Counted from the stretch's first letter, positions 51,265-61,253 are shown. The stretch is 64,000 bases of DNA from Armatimonadetes bacterium DC (GCA_001442985.1 LDYB01000023.1:1-64000); one strand, 5' to 3'. Translations and numbers: made by a program. The notes: generated by a model from the letters alone, not told the origin.

Positions 51265-54200
51265 ATGGCGCAGGCGCTCACACGCATACGGCTCAACGGC
51301 TTTAAAACCTTCGCCCAGCGGATGGAGGTGGAACTCCAGCACGCGCTCACCGCGATTGTTGGTCCCAACGGATGCGGCAAAAGCAATCTGGTGGACGCGA
51401 TTCTGTGGGCGCTGGGCGAGCCGAATGTACGCGCCCTGCGTGCCGCCAACGCAACCGAAGTGCTTTTCAACGGCTCCGCCTCCGCCAAGCCGATGGGACT
51501 GGCAGAGGTCTCGCTCTGGTTCAATAACGAATCGCGCTGGCTCCCCCTCGATGTGGACGAGGTGCAGATTACGCGCCGCCTCTACCGCTCAGGCGAATGG
51601 GAGTGCTGGATTAACAAAACCCCTGCCCGTCTGCGCGATGTGGCAGACCTGTTCGCGGGCACGGGGCTGGGGCGCGGCGGCTACGCGATTGTGGGACAGG
51701 GCGATATTGAGGCGTTTCTGAACGCCGACCCCGAAAGCCGACGCCTCTGGCTGGAAGAGGTAGCAGGCGTGAGCCTCTACCGCCAGCGACGCAAGGAGGC
51801 TCTGCGCGACCTGGAGGCGGCGCAACTCCACCTCAAGCGCGTGGAAGATGTGATGCGCGAGTTAGACCGCCAGCGCGAGCCGATGCGCGAGCAAGCCGAA
51901 CGCGCCCTGCTCTACCGCGAACTGCAAGCCCAGCTGCGCCAGCGCGAACGCCAGCGACTGCTCTACGACTGGCACAGCCTGCACACGCAACTGCACCGCC
52001 ACCGCGAGGAGCGCGAGCAACTGCGCCTGCAAATCGCCCACACCGAACAGCAGATGACCGAAAGCGAAGCGCAGGCGGAGCAATATGGACAGCAGATCAG
52101 CGCCCTCGAAGCGGAGATGGACACCCTGCGCTCCCTGCTTCAGGCGCACCTCAGCGCGGAAGAGCGCACCACAGGGCAACTGAACACACTCGCCGAACGT
52201 GAACGCGCCCTCGAAGAGCTCGCGAACGCCCTGCACGACGAATCCAGCGCTTTAGACCAGCAGGAGGCGCAGAGCCTGCAACTGATGGGAGCGCTCCAGA
52301 GCGAACTGGAGCAGGCAACGCGCGAGGCTCACGCACTGAGCGCCCAGCTGCAAGAAGCCGAAGCCGAAACCCGCCAGCTCGCCGAGCAGAAGCAGGCGCT
52401 CGAAACACGCTACCGCACGGCGCTCAAAGCGCAGACCGAATACACCGAAAAACGCCAGAAACTCAGTCTGCTTGCCGAAGCCATCACCACACGGAGTCAA
52501 CAGCGCGAGGCGCTCCAGCAGCGGCTCGCCCATGTCCAGCATGCCTGCGAGACCGCTCGCCAGCAGGAGCAGAGCGCCTCGGAAGCTGTAGAGCAGCTGG
52601 AAAGCGCTTACTGGCAAAGCGAGCGCACAGTGCAACAGCATCTTCGCGAAGTGCAGAACGCCCAGCGTCAGGTGGAAACCCTGCGTGCGCGCGCCCGGGC
52701 GCTCGAAGCCAGCCTGCTCTCAGGCGAAGGCGCCAGCCCTGCCGTACGCGCCCTGCTGCAGGCGGTCAAAAAAGGCGAACTGCCCCCACACTACACGCCT
52801 GTCGGCAGTGCGCTGTCTGTGCCTGAAGCCTATCTGAACGCGCTCAACGCCGCGTTGGGGAACGCGCTCAACGACATCATCACCCCCACCGAAGCGGATG
52901 CCAAGCATGCCATCAACTGGCTCAAACAGAACCGCGCAGGCAGGCTCACCTTCCTGCCGTTAGACCTGCTGGAACCCGCGCCCCTGCCTGAACCGCCCCG
53001 CCAGAAGGGCGTTCTCGGGCGCGCCTACGACCTTGTGAGCGCCGAGCCAGAGTTCGCGCCTGCCATCCAGCACCTGCTGGGGCGCGTGCTGATCGTGGAA
53101 ACCCTCGACGACGCGATTGCCCTGCTCCGAACCCTGCGCCAGAATCGCGAGCGCAAAGGAGAACCGCGCTGGACGCGGATCGTAACCCTGGAAGGCGAAG
53201 TGCTGCAACTTTCGGGCGTGCTGAGCGGCGGCGCGGCGCCACAGGAACGCCATACCCTGCTCCACCTCAAGACCGAACGGGGCACAGTTCTGAAACAACT
53301 CCAGCATGCGGAGCAACACCTCACCGACGCCGAATCGGCGCTGGAAGCCGCGCGCGCTCAGCATCGCACGCTCCACGCCGAGCTGGAAACCGCACGCCAG
53401 CGCCTGCGCGAGCGCACGCAGGCACGCCTGCACGCCGAAAACGAACTCAAACTCGCCCAGCGCGAGCTGACCCAGCTGGAACGCGAACTCACGCAACTCA
53501 CCCAGCAGCAACAAAGCCTGCAGGCGGAACTCCAGACCGAACCCGCCGATGCCGAGTCGCTCCACGCCGAGCGCGAGCGCCTCGAATCGCGCTATCAGCA
53601 GGCGCTCCAGCAACTGACCGCGCTCCGAACGCAACACACCCAGCGACAGGCGCAAATTCGCGAACTCCAGCAGCGCCTCGAAGCCGAGAAACGCCAGCAG
53701 GAGCGCATCCACCAACGCCGCCAGACGCTCGCCCAGCGACTCCAGCACTGGCAACACGAACGCGCCCAGATTCAAACCCAGCGCGCCCAGCTGGAATCGC
53801 AACTTCAGCACACACGCCAGCAAATTGACGCCCTCCAGACCCAGCTGGAAGCGATGCGCCACGAGCGCCAGCAACTGCTGGAGACCAGCTTCCACCTCAC
53901 CCAGCAGGCGAAGGCGTATCGCCAGCAGCGGCAAGCCCTCGCCGAGCGCGATCGCGCCCTCGAAGTGCAAATCGCCCGCGCCGAAGTCCGACTGAACGAG
54001 ATTCAGGAATCGTGGAGCCAGCTCTTCCCCGACGAGCCGTTGCCCGCACCCGAGACGATGGAGCCGCCCCCGCCTGTGAACCGCGCGGAGCTGGAACGCC
54101 TGCGACGCGCCCTGCAGGAGATGGGCGAGGTGAACCTCGGCGCGACCGAAGAGTACGCCCGACTCACCGAACGCTACCAGACCCTCGAACGCCAGCGCCA

Positions 54201-54789
54201 CGACCTCGAAGCGACCTGCGAGCAGCTGAAACAGAACCTGCACGAGATTGACGCCGACGCCCGCACCCGATTCCTGCAAACCTATGAGCAGGTACGAAAC
54301 GCCTTTCAGGAGCGATTCAAACGGCTGTTTGAAGGGGGCAACGCCGACCTGATTCTGACCGACGCCGCCGACCCGCTTTCGGCAGGGGTGATTGTGGAAG
54401 CCCAGCCGCCGAACAAGCGCCGTCAGCGGCTGGAACTGCTCTCTGGCGGCGAGCGCGCGCTCACCGCCCTCGCCATCCTCTTCGCGCTGAACGATGTGCG
54501 CCCCAGCCCGCTCTACATTCTGGACGAGGTGGACGCCGCCTTAGACGGACGCAATGTGCAACGCTTCGCCGACCACCTCAAAGAGATTGCCCAGACCACA
54601 CAGGTGCTGATCGTTACGCACAACCCCATCACCACGGCGGTTGCCCAGCACTGGCTGGGCGTAACGATGACGGGCGGCGTGTCGCGAATCGTGCCCTACT
54701 CGCCACGGCTGGACGGACTCGATTCGGATGGGGTGGACACCCGCCGCGCCGTGATTTTGCACCAGAGCCAGCCCACGCCCCAGCCATAA
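51265..54789 (+). CDS. smc: Chromosome segregation protein SMC
   Basis: 1174 aa, full length. Walker A is VGPNGCGKSNLVDAILWALGE (residues about 31-51). Two long Gln/Glu/Arg/Leu-rich coiled coils (about 165-500 and 660-990) flank the hinge (about 505-620: ALNAALGNALNDIITPTEADAKHAINWL). The C-terminal head carries the signature LSGGERALTALAILFAL and Walker B PLYILDEVDAALD. With ScpA and ScpB it folds chromosomes. The last about 25 residues are extra polar tail. GGAGC lies six bases before ATG. Its end overlaps the convergent PAP2 gene by 94 bases. Confidence 0.97.
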   Translation: MAQALTRIRLNGFKTFAQRMEVELQHALTAIVGPNGCGKSNLVDAILWALGEPNVRALRAANATEVLFNGSASAKPMGLAEVSLWFNNESRWLPLDVDEVQITRRLYRSGEWECWINKTPARLRDVADLFAGTGLGRGGYAIVGQGDIEAFLNADPESRRLWLEEVAGVSLYRQRRKEALRDLEAAQLHLKRVEDVMRELDRQREPMREQAERALLYRELQAQLRQRERQRLLYDWHSLHTQLHRHREEREQLRLQIAHTEQQMTESEAQAEQYGQQISALEAEMDTLRSLLQAHLSAEERTTGQLNTLAERERALEELANALHDESSALDQQEAQSLQLMGALQSELEQATREAHALSAQLQEAEAETRQLAEQKQALETRYRTALKAQTEYTEKRQKLSLLAEAITTRSQQREALQQRLAHVQHACETARQQEQSASEAVEQLESAYWQSERTVQQHLREVQNAQRQVETLRARARALEASLLSGEGASPAVRALLQAVKKGELPPHYTPVGSALSVPEAYLNALNAALGNALNDIITPTEADAKHAINWLKQNRAGRLTFLPLDLLEPAPLPEPPRQKGVLGRAYDLVSAEPEFAPAIQHLLGRVLIVETLDDAIALLRTLRQNRERKGEPRWTRIVTLEGEVLQLSGVLSGGAAPQERHTLLHLKTERGTVLKQLQHAEQHLTDAESALEAARAQHRTLHAELETARQRLRERTQARLHAENELKLAQRELTQLERELTQLTQQQQSLQAELQTEPADAESLHAERERLESRYQQALQQLTALRTQHTQRQAQIRELQQRLEAEKRQQERIHQRRQTLAQRLQHWQHERAQIQTQRAQLESQLQHTRQQIDALQTQLEAMRHERQQLLETSFHLTQQAKAYRQQRQALAERDRALEVQIARAEVRLNEIQESWSQLFPDEPLPAPETMEPPPPVNRAELERLRRALQEMGEVNLGATEEYARLTERYQTLERQRHDLEATCEQLKQNLHEIDADARTRFLQTYEQVRNAFQERFKRLFEGGNADLILTDAADPLSAGVIVEAQPPNKRRQRLELLSGGERALTALAILFALNDVRPSPLYILDEVDAALDGRNVQRFADHLKEIAQTTQVLIVTHNPITTAVAQHWLGVTMTGGVSRIVPYSPRLDGLDSDGVDTRRAVILHQSQPTPQP

Positions 54790-55280
54790 AGCGCGCCCAG
54801 CAGCCAGCCCCCCAGCACATCCGAGGGGTAATGCACGCCCACATACACGCGCGATAGCCCCACCATCAGCGGCAGCCAGCCCCAGTAAAGCGCCTGGCGC
54901 CAGCCGCCAATTGCGCCTGCCAGCGCGACCACCGCCCCCATGTTCGCCGCGTGCGCCGACGGGAACGACCCCGAAGTGAGCCGCCCCGTGATCGGCTCGA
55001 TCGGTAGCGCCACACACGGGCGCTCGCGCCCCACCCACGCTTTCAGCCAGTCGCTGGTCTCGTTGGTCAGAATCAAAACGGGCACTAAGAGGAGCGCAAA
55101 CTGTCGCAGTTTACCCCCACGCCACACCATCCAGCCCCAGAAGAGCAGCACCCCCACCCTCGCAGGCAGGCTTTTCAGCGCATCCGAAAGAACCACCATC
55201 ACGGGCGTGAGCCAGTCGGCACGCCAGCCCTCAAAAATCCAGAAAAACAGCTGCTCATCCCAGCGCAAAAGCGTCTCCAT
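54696..55280 (-). CDS. PAP2-family phosphatase
   Basis: 194 aa with several membrane helices. The three motifs are KAWVGRERP (K-x6-RP), PSAH (PSGH-like) and SRVYVGVHYPSD (SR-x5-H-x3-D). It dephosphorylates lipid phosphates, e.g. undecaprenyl diphosphate recycling or phosphatidic acid; which is unknown. TACAAC at 55293-55288 is seven bases before the ATG (leaderless). The C-terminal 31 codons overlap smc antisense and end in a Ser/Pro-rich tail. Promoter is back to back with the riboswitch promoter. Confidence 0.92.
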   Translation of the reverse strand: METLLRWDEQLFFWIFEGWRADWLTPVMVVLSDALKSLPARVGVLLFWGWMVWRGGKLRQFALLLVPVLILTNETSDWLKAWVGRERPCVALPIEPITGRLTSGSFPSAHAANMGAVVALAGAIGGWRQALYWGWLPLMVGLSRVYVGVHYPSDVLGGWLLGALYGWGVGWLWCKITARRVSTPSESSPSSRGE

Positions 55281-55302
55281 CGGCTATGTTGTACCCCATG
55301 GG

Positions 55303-55308
55303 TATAAT
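55303..55308 (+). promoter_or_regulatory. -10 box of TerC leader transcript
   Basis: GGG-TATAAT, followed by about 140 bases of structured leader before the TerC start codon. Confidence 0.7.
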
Positions 55309-55314
55309 TAAGCG

Positions 55315-55396
55315 CACGGAGGGGAGTAGCGCCTGCTCCGCAGGGATGAACCTCGTCAGGACGCTGGAAAAAACCAGCCGGGGTTCATCATAAAAC
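55315..55396 (+). ncRNA. yybP-ykoY-like (manganese) riboswitch aptamer
   Basis: The leader holds GGAGGGGAGTAGCGCC and TCGTCAGGACGC, conserved-looking loop sequences of the yybP-ykoY class. A long pairing GATGAACC (55345-55352) with GGTTCATC (55382-55389) encloses a GCTGG/CCAGC stem. It precedes a TerC-family gene, the usual target of this class, and is followed by a strong terminator hairpin. Binding of Mn2+ is known for the class; it was not tested here. Exact boundaries are approximate. Confidence 0.7.
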
Positions 55397-55446
55397 GCGA
55401 GACCTCCATTGCTGTGCATCACGGCAATGGAGGTCTCGCATTTTTT
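55397..55446 (+). terminator. Intrinsic terminator / expression platform
   Basis: GCGAGACCTCCATTGC (55397-55412) pairs perfectly over 16 bases with GCAATGGAGGTCTCGC (55424-55439), with an 11-base loop and then ATTTTTT. The right arm contains GGAGG 13 bases before the TerC ATG, so the hairpin may both end transcription and hide the ribosome site. Confidence 0.9.
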
Positions 55447-56400
55447 ATGGGCACAGCCATGCTAACGATAACAGCGGAGTTCTGGCTCGCGTTTGTGCTG
55501 ATTGTGGGCGGTCTGATGGCGGTGGACCTTTTCGTGGTGCATCGCAACCCACACGAGGTAAAGCCGCGGGAAGCCCTTTTCTGGGCGGGTCTCTGGGTCG
55601 CTCTGGCGATTCTGTTCAACATCGGCATCGCGATATGGTACAGCCGACAGGGCGCTGTGGAGTTCTTCTCAGCGTACCTGATTGAGCTCTCCCTGAGCGT
55701 GGACAATCTTTTCGTCTTTCTGGTCATTTTCCGATACTTTCGGATCGCTCCTGACCTGCAACACCGTCTGCTGTTTGTGGGGGTGCTGAGCGCCCTGGTG
55801 ATGCGCGCCCTTTTCATTATGGTAGGGCTTGCGCTTCTGGAGCGTTTTCACTGGATGACCTATGTTTTCGGGTTGATTCTTATCTTGACGGCTCTGCGCC
55901 TCCTGCTAAAGCCCTCCGAAGAGGTGGAGATTGAACGCAATCTCGTGATGCGCATCGCCCGCCGTTTTCTGCGCATCACGCCCGTCTATCATGGCGGGCA
56001 CTTCTTCATACGCCAGCATGGACGACTGGTCGCCACTCCCCTGTTCATTGCGCTTATTTTGATTGAAAGCACCGACCTCCTGTTCGCGCTGGACTCCATT
56101 CCCGCCGCGTTAGCGATTTCCCGCGACCCGTTTATTGTGTATACTTCCAACGCCTTCGCCATTCTGGGCTTGCGTTCCTTCTTTTTTGTGCTGGCGGGGA
56201 TGATGAACCGATTCGTTTACTTGCACTACGGACTGGCGGTGATTCTCTCGTTTGTGGGGGTAAAGATGCTCCTTGCGTCGGTGTACAAAATTCCTCCTGG
56301 GGCATCGTTGGGGTTTATCGCAAGCGTACTGCTCACAAGCGTGGTGTTCTCGCTGCTTGTGCGCCGGGAGACAAACGATGAAAGCAACGGGGACAGGTGA
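55447..56400 (+). CDS. TerC-family membrane protein (putative Mn exporter)
   Basis: 317 aa from ATG 55447 directly after the T-tract; ATG 55459 is a possible alternative. About nine membrane helices. Conserved acidic sites are LSLSVDNLFVFLVIFRYF and LIESTDLLFALDSIPA, as in Alx/YkoY/TerC proteins, which act in manganese efflux or metalation of exported proteins. The riboswitch and terminator upstream point to manganese-controlled expression. The last codons fall in a hairpin shared with the convergent gene. Confidence 0.93.
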   Translation: MGTAMLTITAEFWLAFVLIVGGLMAVDLFVVHRNPHEVKPREALFWAGLWVALAILFNIGIAIWYSRQGAVEFFSAYLIELSLSVDNLFVFLVIFRYFRIAPDLQHRLLFVGVLSALVMRALFIMVGLALLERFHWMTYVFGLILILTALRLLLKPSEEVEIERNLVMRIARRFLRITPVYHGGHFFIRQHGRLVATPLFIALILIESTDLLFALDSIPAALAISRDPFIVYTSNAFAILGLRSFFFVLAGMMNRFVYLHYGLAVILSFVGVKMLLASVYKIPPGASLGFIASVLLTSVVFSLLVRRETNDESNGDR

Positions 56401-56415
56401 GGTTCCTGTCCCCGT
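56387..56415. terminator. Bidirectional hairpin after TerC gene
   Basis: ACGGGGACAGG (56387-56397) pairs with CCTGTCCCCGT (56405-56415), 11 perfect pairs with a seven-base loop including the TerC stop, between convergent genes. No T-tract on the plus strand. Confidence 0.55.
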
Positions 56416-56425
56416 GTGGATTATG

Positions 56426-57946
56426 TTAGCACCCCGTGCCGAAGTTGAACAGTACGGTCAGCAGGTCGGCATCGTCCACCGTACCATCGCCGTTCACATC
56501 TGCCAGCGGGTCGGTGCCGCCGAAGGCGAACAGCGTCGCCAGCAGGTCGGCATCGTCCACGCAGCCGTTGCCGTCCACATCGCCCTCGATGGGCACGAAG
56601 AGGCGGAGCGCGTCGATGCGAACGGGATTGATGAGCAAAGCGTTATTGCTCATCGCCTCGCGATAGCCGATGTAGAACGAACCGTACTGGTTCGGCGTGG
56701 CGGTTGCCGTAATCAGGGTTCCGTCGCTCAGCGAGCCGTAGGTGCCGCCAAACACGCCGATAATGCGGTTGCCGCGCACCTCCAGCCGCAGGCGATACCA
56801 GCCCGAACTCAGTCCGGAGAGGTCAATCTCGCCGTAGTTCTGCCAGGTGTTGTTGCCGTTCGGGTTGCTGTCGCCGCCCGTGCCTGCGTTCATCAAGCGC
56901 AGCTTAACCTCTGTGGGGTCGGCAGTGGTGTTATTCGCACGACGGAAATACCAGCCGATGCCTGTAGCTCCGCCGGCGTTAGCCCCTGTGGTCAAGGAGC
57001 GATAAGGAATGTTATAGTACGATTCGCAAGTACCCAGCACGCCAATCATCCACGATTCCAGCTGCCCCGCGATGGGGAGCGCCGTATCGATATAGATATA
57101 CAGTTCGTATCCTGCACGCCCCTCGAAGATAGCGGTGGAGGTTCCCATGTTGCCGCCGCCTGCCCAGTCGTACACGATCATCGCGTTCCCGCCCTGAGGC
57201 GAGGCAGGAATACTATTCGGGTTGGCGCCGCTTGGCAGAGTGGGATCAATCGCTCGCGGCGCACGGAATGAACCGCTGAAGCCAGGCACGAAGTCGTCCA
57301 CATTCAGGTTGTCAAAGTTCATCACCATCGAGCCGCTGAACACATTCGGGTTGTTGGGTGCGCCCGGCGTCCACGGCATATGCCCAAAGTCGCTGCCGTT
57401 GTTGTTGGTGTCGTAGCCATCGCGCCAGCGTCCGATGGAGAGCAGGGTGTTATCTACGGTGGTACTCGCCTGCAGAGTAATGTAGTTACCCCAGACCCCT
57501 GGACCCAACTGCGGAATCACATCCGCGGGCACCCATGTGGTGAGGTCAGGCGCTTTGTTGGTCTCATAAGCAATCGCGTCCACCACATTGCCGTTCGCGT
57601 CGCGCAACACGGTCCACTCGTTATCGTTCTCAAACAGGTTGTTCGCGCCCACCACCTGATCCACATTCGGCACATTGCCGGAGCCAATCACATAGTAGTC
57701 GCCGGGCTGAAGCACTGTGCCTGAGGGGATGGTGTAGTCCGCGTTGTTGTCGCCTGTCAGCTGGTCTCCACTCTGAAGTGTCCAGCCGCTGATGTCAACT
57801 GCGGTGCTGCCTGCGTTGTAGAGTTCAACGAACTCTACATCGTCGGTGCCGGTATCATCGTAGGCGAACTCGTTGATGACGACCTGCGCACTAACAAGTC
57901 CCGTCGCCCACAGCAGCGCTATTGTGCCACACAGTAATCGCTTCAT
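56426..57946 (-). CDS. Secreted lamin-tail-domain protein with dockerin-like tail
   Basis: 506 aa from ATG 57946 (GGAGG nine bases upstream; TATAAT at 58007-58002). Signal peptide [20 protein letters not shown]. Residues 21-135 are a lamin-tail domain ([36 protein letters not shown]). The middle (about 200-440) is beta-rich and may be a lectin or jelly-roll-like fold; I do not recognise it. The end is a dockerin-like pair ([14 protein letters not shown] and [14 protein letters not shown]) ending FGTGC. Function unknown; probably displayed outside. Confidence 0.9.
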   Translation of the reverse strand: MKRLLCGTIALLWATGLVSAQVVINEFAYDDTGTDDVEFVELYNAGSTAVDISGWTLQSGDQLTGDNNADYTIPSGTVLQPGDYYVIGSGNVPNVDQVVGANNLFENDNEWTVLRDANGNVVDAIAYETNKAPDLTTWVPADVIPQLGPGVWGNYITLQASTTVDNTLLSIGRWRDGYDTNNNGSDFGHMPWTPGAPNNPNVFSGSMVMNFDNLNVDDFVPGFSGSFRAPRAIDPTLPSGANPNSIPASPQGGNAMIVYDWAGGGNMGTSTAIFEGRAGYELYIYIDTALPIAGQLESWMIGVLGTCESYYNIPYRSLTTGANAGGATGIGWYFRRANNTTADPTEVKLRLMNAGTGGDSNPNGNNTWQNYGEIDLSGLSSGWYRLRLEVRGNRIIGVFGGTYGSLSDGTLITATATPNQYGSFYIGYREAMSNNALLINPVRIDALRLFVPIEGDVDGNGCVDDADLLATLFAFGGTDPLADVNGDGTVDDADLLTVLFNFGTGC

Positions 57947-58057
57947 CGCATCGTTCCTCCTTTCGAGTGTGTTTTGGGGTGCCAGAAACACCACTTACCA
58001 GATTATACCCCACTTGCGCCCTTTCGGGTATACTTTCGCCGTGTAAGGAGGCAAAAA

Positions 58058-58483
58058 ATGGCAGAAATTCAGCGTACCCTTGTGTTTGTCAAACCTGACG
58101 GCGTAAAGAGAGGCTTGGTAGGCGAAATCATTCAGCGCTTCGAGCGGCGCGGCATCCGGATTGTGGGGCTGAAGATGGTTCACCCCACCCGCGAGCTGGC
58201 GGAGCGCCACTACGCCGTGCATCGCGACAAGCCTTTCTTCGAGGATGTGGTGCGTTTCATCACCTCAGGTCCTGTGGTGGCGATGGTGCTGGAGTGCCCG
58301 AACGCGATTGAAGTCACGCGCCAGATGATGGGCGCCACGAACCCGCTGAACGCCGCGCCAGGCACCATCCGCGGCGACTTCGGGCTGGATATTGAGCAGA
58401 ATGTAATTCACGGCTCTTCCGACCCCGAGGCTGCCGCGTATGAGATTAACCTCTGGTTCTGCCCCGAAGAGCTGGTGGGCTGA
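58058..58483 (+). CDS. ndk: Nucleoside diphosphate kinase
   Basis: 141 aa. [53 protein letters not shown] (catalytic His) and the C-terminal EINLWF are the complete signature. It balances nucleoside triphosphate pools using ATP. ATG 58058 has AAGGAGG and TATACT at 58029-58034 (leadered). Its stop is two bases before argC, so both may share a transcript. Confidence 0.97.
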   Translation: MAEIQRTLVFVKPDGVKRGLVGEIIQRFERRGIRIVGLKMVHPTRELAERHYAVHRDKPFFEDVVRFITSGPVVAMVLECPNAIEVTRQMMGATNPLNAAPGTIRGDFGLDIEQNVIHGSSDPEAAAYEINLWFCPEELVG

Positions 58484-58485
58484 GC

Positions 58486-59541
58486 ATGAAATCTCTTGTG
58501 CAGGTGGGGATCGTCGGCGCGACGGGCTACACCGGAAGCGAGCTGGTGCGCCTGTTGAGCCAGCATCCGCGGGTGCAAATTACTGCGCTGACCTCGCGCT
58601 CGGAAGCGGGCAAGCCCCTCACCGCCGTGCTACCCCACCTGCATGGGCTGACGCTGCCCCCGCTGACTGCTTATGACCCCGATACGCTCGCCGAAAAATG
58701 CGAAGTGGTGTTTCTGGCGGGCGAAACGGGCTTCGCGATGGAGCATGCGCCCGAACTGCTGGAGCGCGGCGTTAAAGTGATTGACCTTTCCGCCGATTTT
58801 CGCCTCAAAGAACCGGGCGTGTTTCAGGAGTGGTATGGCAAAACCCATACAGCTCCCCACCTGCTGAACGAGGCGCTCTACGGCTTGCCTGAGCTAACCC
58901 CCCCAGCGGCATATGCTTCCGCGCGACTGATTGCGAACCCTGGCTGCTACCCCACCGCGAGCGCGCTCGCGCTTGCGCCCCTGCTACAGGCAGACCTCGT
59001 GGACAGCGAGCGGATTGTGGTAGACGCTAAGTCGGGCGTGTCGGGCGCAGGGCGCTCGCGCGTGAGCGTGGACTATCTGTTCACCGAACTGGACGAGAAT
59101 TTCAAGGCTTACGCCGTGGAAAAGCACCGACACACGCCCGAAATGGAGCAGACCCTGCAGGGGATCGCGCGACGCACCGTGCGCATTCGCTTCACCCCTC
59201 ACCTCGTGCCGATGACACGGGGAATTCTGGCAACCGCTTATGCGCCGCTAACCCAGCCCGTCGCCCTGCAGGATTTGCACGCGCTCTACAGCGCATTTTA
59301 CGCGAACCAGCCCTTCGTGCAGGTACGCCCGCTGGGAGAGTTCCCCGCCACCCGCGATGTGTACGGCTCCAATCGTTGCGATATTGGGCTGACGATTGAC
59401 GCCCGCACACGCATGGCGGTCGTAATCAGCGTTATCGACAACCTCGTCAAGGGCGCGGCAGGACAAGCCATCCAGAATCTGAACCTGCTGATGGGCTGGG
59501 AGCCAACTTCAGGACTACCTCTCGCAGGGATGGCGCCCTGA
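58486..59541 (+). CDS. argC: N-acetyl-gamma-glutamyl-phosphate reductase
   Basis: 351 aa. VGIVGATGYTGSELVRLL (NADP Rossmann), NPGCYPTASAL (catalytic Cys), SGVSGAGRSRV, YAVEKHRHTPEM (catalytic His) and TRGIL match ArgC type 1. It performs the third step of arginine synthesis. It follows ndk by two bases and is 8 kb from argB, so arginine genes are scattered. LGEFPATRDVYGSNRCDIG completes the C-terminal part. Confidence 0.97.
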   Translation: MKSLVQVGIVGATGYTGSELVRLLSQHPRVQITALTSRSEAGKPLTAVLPHLHGLTLPPLTAYDPDTLAEKCEVVFLAGETGFAMEHAPELLERGVKVIDLSADFRLKEPGVFQEWYGKTHTAPHLLNEALYGLPELTPPAAYASARLIANPGCYPTASALALAPLLQADLVDSERIVVDAKSGVSGAGRSRVSVDYLFTELDENFKAYAVEKHRHTPEMEQTLQGIARRTVRIRFTPHLVPMTRGILATAYAPLTQPVALQDLHALYSAFYANQPFVQVRPLGEFPATRDVYGSNRCDIGLTIDARTRMAVVISVIDNLVKGAAGQAIQNLNLLMGWEPTSGLPLAGMAP

Positions 59542-59598
59542 GCATGGCAGGAAAATGCCTCCGTGCTGGGTATATAACACTTGAGGAGGCAAACTGCG

Positions 59599-61173
59599 AT
59601 GATTTTCAAAAGTCCATACGCAGAGGTATCCATACCCAGCGTGGGGTTAGTGCCGTTTGTCTATCAGCACGCGGAGTCTTTCGGTGAGAAGCCCGCGCTG
59701 ATTGACGGTCCGTCGGGGCGAACCTTAACTTATGCTCAGTTGTGGGCGGGCGTGCGGCGCGTTGCGGGCAACCTGGCGAAGCGCGGGCTGAAAAAAGGCG
59801 AGGTGGTGGGGATTTACTGCCCTAACCTGCCTGAATACGCGCTGGCATTCCACGGAACCGCGCTGGCAGGGGGGGTCGTAACCACTGCGAACCCGCTCTA
59901 CACTGCGGACGAACTGGCTTACCAGCTCAAAGACTCAGGTGCGAAGTTTCTCGTGACGGTGGGTCCACTGCTGGAGAAGGCGCTCCCTGCGGCGGAGAAG
60001 GCGGGTGTTCAGGAGGTGTTTGTGATTGGCGAGGGCGAAGGCGCGACACCCTTCACGGTGCTGCTCGCCGACGCCGAACCGCCCGAAGTCGCCATAGACC
60101 CCCAGAATGACCTCGTGGTCCTTCCCTACTCCAGCGGCACCACAGGGCTGCCAAAGGGCGTGATGCTCACCCACTATAACCTCGTGGCGAACATGTGTCA
60201 GGTGCTGGGGTCAGGCGTGAACCTGCGATCGGACGAGCGCGTGATCGGCGTGTTGCCCTTTTATCATATCTACGGCATGCTGGTGATTCTCAACCTTTGT
60301 CTGTATAAGGGCATCACGATTGTTACGATGCCGCGCTTTGATCTGGAGCAGTTCCTGAAACTGATGCAGGATTACCGCATCACCCGCGCCAATCTTGTAC
60401 CGCCGATTATTCTGGCGCTCGCCAAGCATCCGATTGTGTCGCAGTACGACCTGTCGCACCTGCGTATTATCATGTCGGGCGCGGCGCCCCTGAGCGCGGA
60501 GCTGGCGCAGGAGGCGTCCCAGCGACTGGGGTGCATCGTCATGCAGGGCTACGGGCTGACCGAAACCAGCCCCGTAACGCATGTGAACCCCGAAGACCCT
60601 GCGAAGATCAAGCTTGGCTCGGTGGGTCCGCCAATAGCGAACACCGAGTGTATGGTGGTAGACCTCAACACGGGCAACCCGAAAGGCGTGCGCGAAGAGG
60701 GCGAAATCTGGATTCGCGGTCCGCAGGTGATGAAGGGGTACCTGAATGCTCCGGAAGCCACCGCGTTTACCCTCACGCCCGAAGGCTGGCTCCGCACAGG
60801 CGATGTCGGCTATGTGGACGAGGATGGCTATTTCTACATCGTGGACCGCGTGAAGGAGATGATCAAATATAAGGGCTTGCAGATAGCGCCTGCGGAGCTG
60901 GAGGCGGTGCTGTTGACCCACCCGGCAGTCGCCGACGCGGCGGTGATTCCCAGCCCCGACCCTGAGGCAGGCGAAGTGCCCAAAGCGTTCGTGGTGCTGA
61001 AGCCTGATATTCCCACGACCGCCGAAGACCTCATGGAGTATGTTGCCGAGCGCGTGGCGCCGTTCAAAAAGATTCGGCGCATCGAGTTCGTGCAGCAGAT
61101 TCCCAAGTCGCCTTCGGGCAAGATTCTGCGGCGTGTGCTGGTTCAGCAAGAGCGCGAACGCCATCAAACATAA
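59599..61173 (+). CDS. 4-coumarate-CoA-ligase-like acyl-CoA synthetase
   Basis: 524 aa from ATG 59599 (GAGGAGG nearby; -10 TATATA at 59571-59576). PYSSGTTGLPKGVMLTH, GYGLTETSPVTH, GEIWIRGPQVMKGY, GWLRTGDVGYVDEDGYFYIVDRVKEMIKYKG and PKSPSGKILRR define an ANL enzyme of the long-chain/4CL subgroup. It activates a fatty or aryl acid as acyl-CoA via acyl-AMP; the exact substrate is unknown. It is monocistronic, ending at a hairpin. Confidence 0.93.
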   Translation: MIFKSPYAEVSIPSVGLVPFVYQHAESFGEKPALIDGPSGRTLTYAQLWAGVRRVAGNLAKRGLKKGEVVGIYCPNLPEYALAFHGTALAGGVVTTANPLYTADELAYQLKDSGAKFLVTVGPLLEKALPAAEKAGVQEVFVIGEGEGATPFTVLLADAEPPEVAIDPQNDLVVLPYSSGTTGLPKGVMLTHYNLVANMCQVLGSGVNLRSDERVIGVLPFYHIYGMLVILNLCLYKGITIVTMPRFDLEQFLKLMQDYRITRANLVPPIILALAKHPIVSQYDLSHLRIIMSGAAPLSAELAQEASQRLGCIVMQGYGLTETSPVTHVNPEDPAKIKLGSVGPPIANTECMVVDLNTGNPKGVREEGEIWIRGPQVMKGYLNAPEATAFTLTPEGWLRTGDVGYVDEDGYFYIVDRVKEMIKYKGLQIAPAELEAVLLTHPAVADAAVIPSPDPEAGEVPKAFVVLKPDIPTTAEDLMEYVAERVAPFKKIRRIEFVQQIPKSPSGKILRRVLVQQERERHQT

Positions 61174-61177
61174 AGGT

Positions 61178-61200
61178 GTGCTGGGGTTATCCCCCAGCAC
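61178..61200 (+). terminator. Hairpin after acyl-CoA ligase gene
   Basis: GTGCTGGGG (61178-61186) pairs with CCCCAGCAC (61192-61200), nine perfect pairs, five-base loop, no T-tract. Confidence 0.55.
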
Positions 61201-61253
61201 CTCCAATTGTCGCAGGAAGGTATAATCCCTGTTGCGGGGAAAGGAGATGATCT

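Noticed and set aside
51265-54789. Long antisense open frames inside smc
   Set aside because: They are Leu/Arg-rich mirror frames of a coiled-coil gene with strong codon bias, without ribosome sites or recognisable domains.
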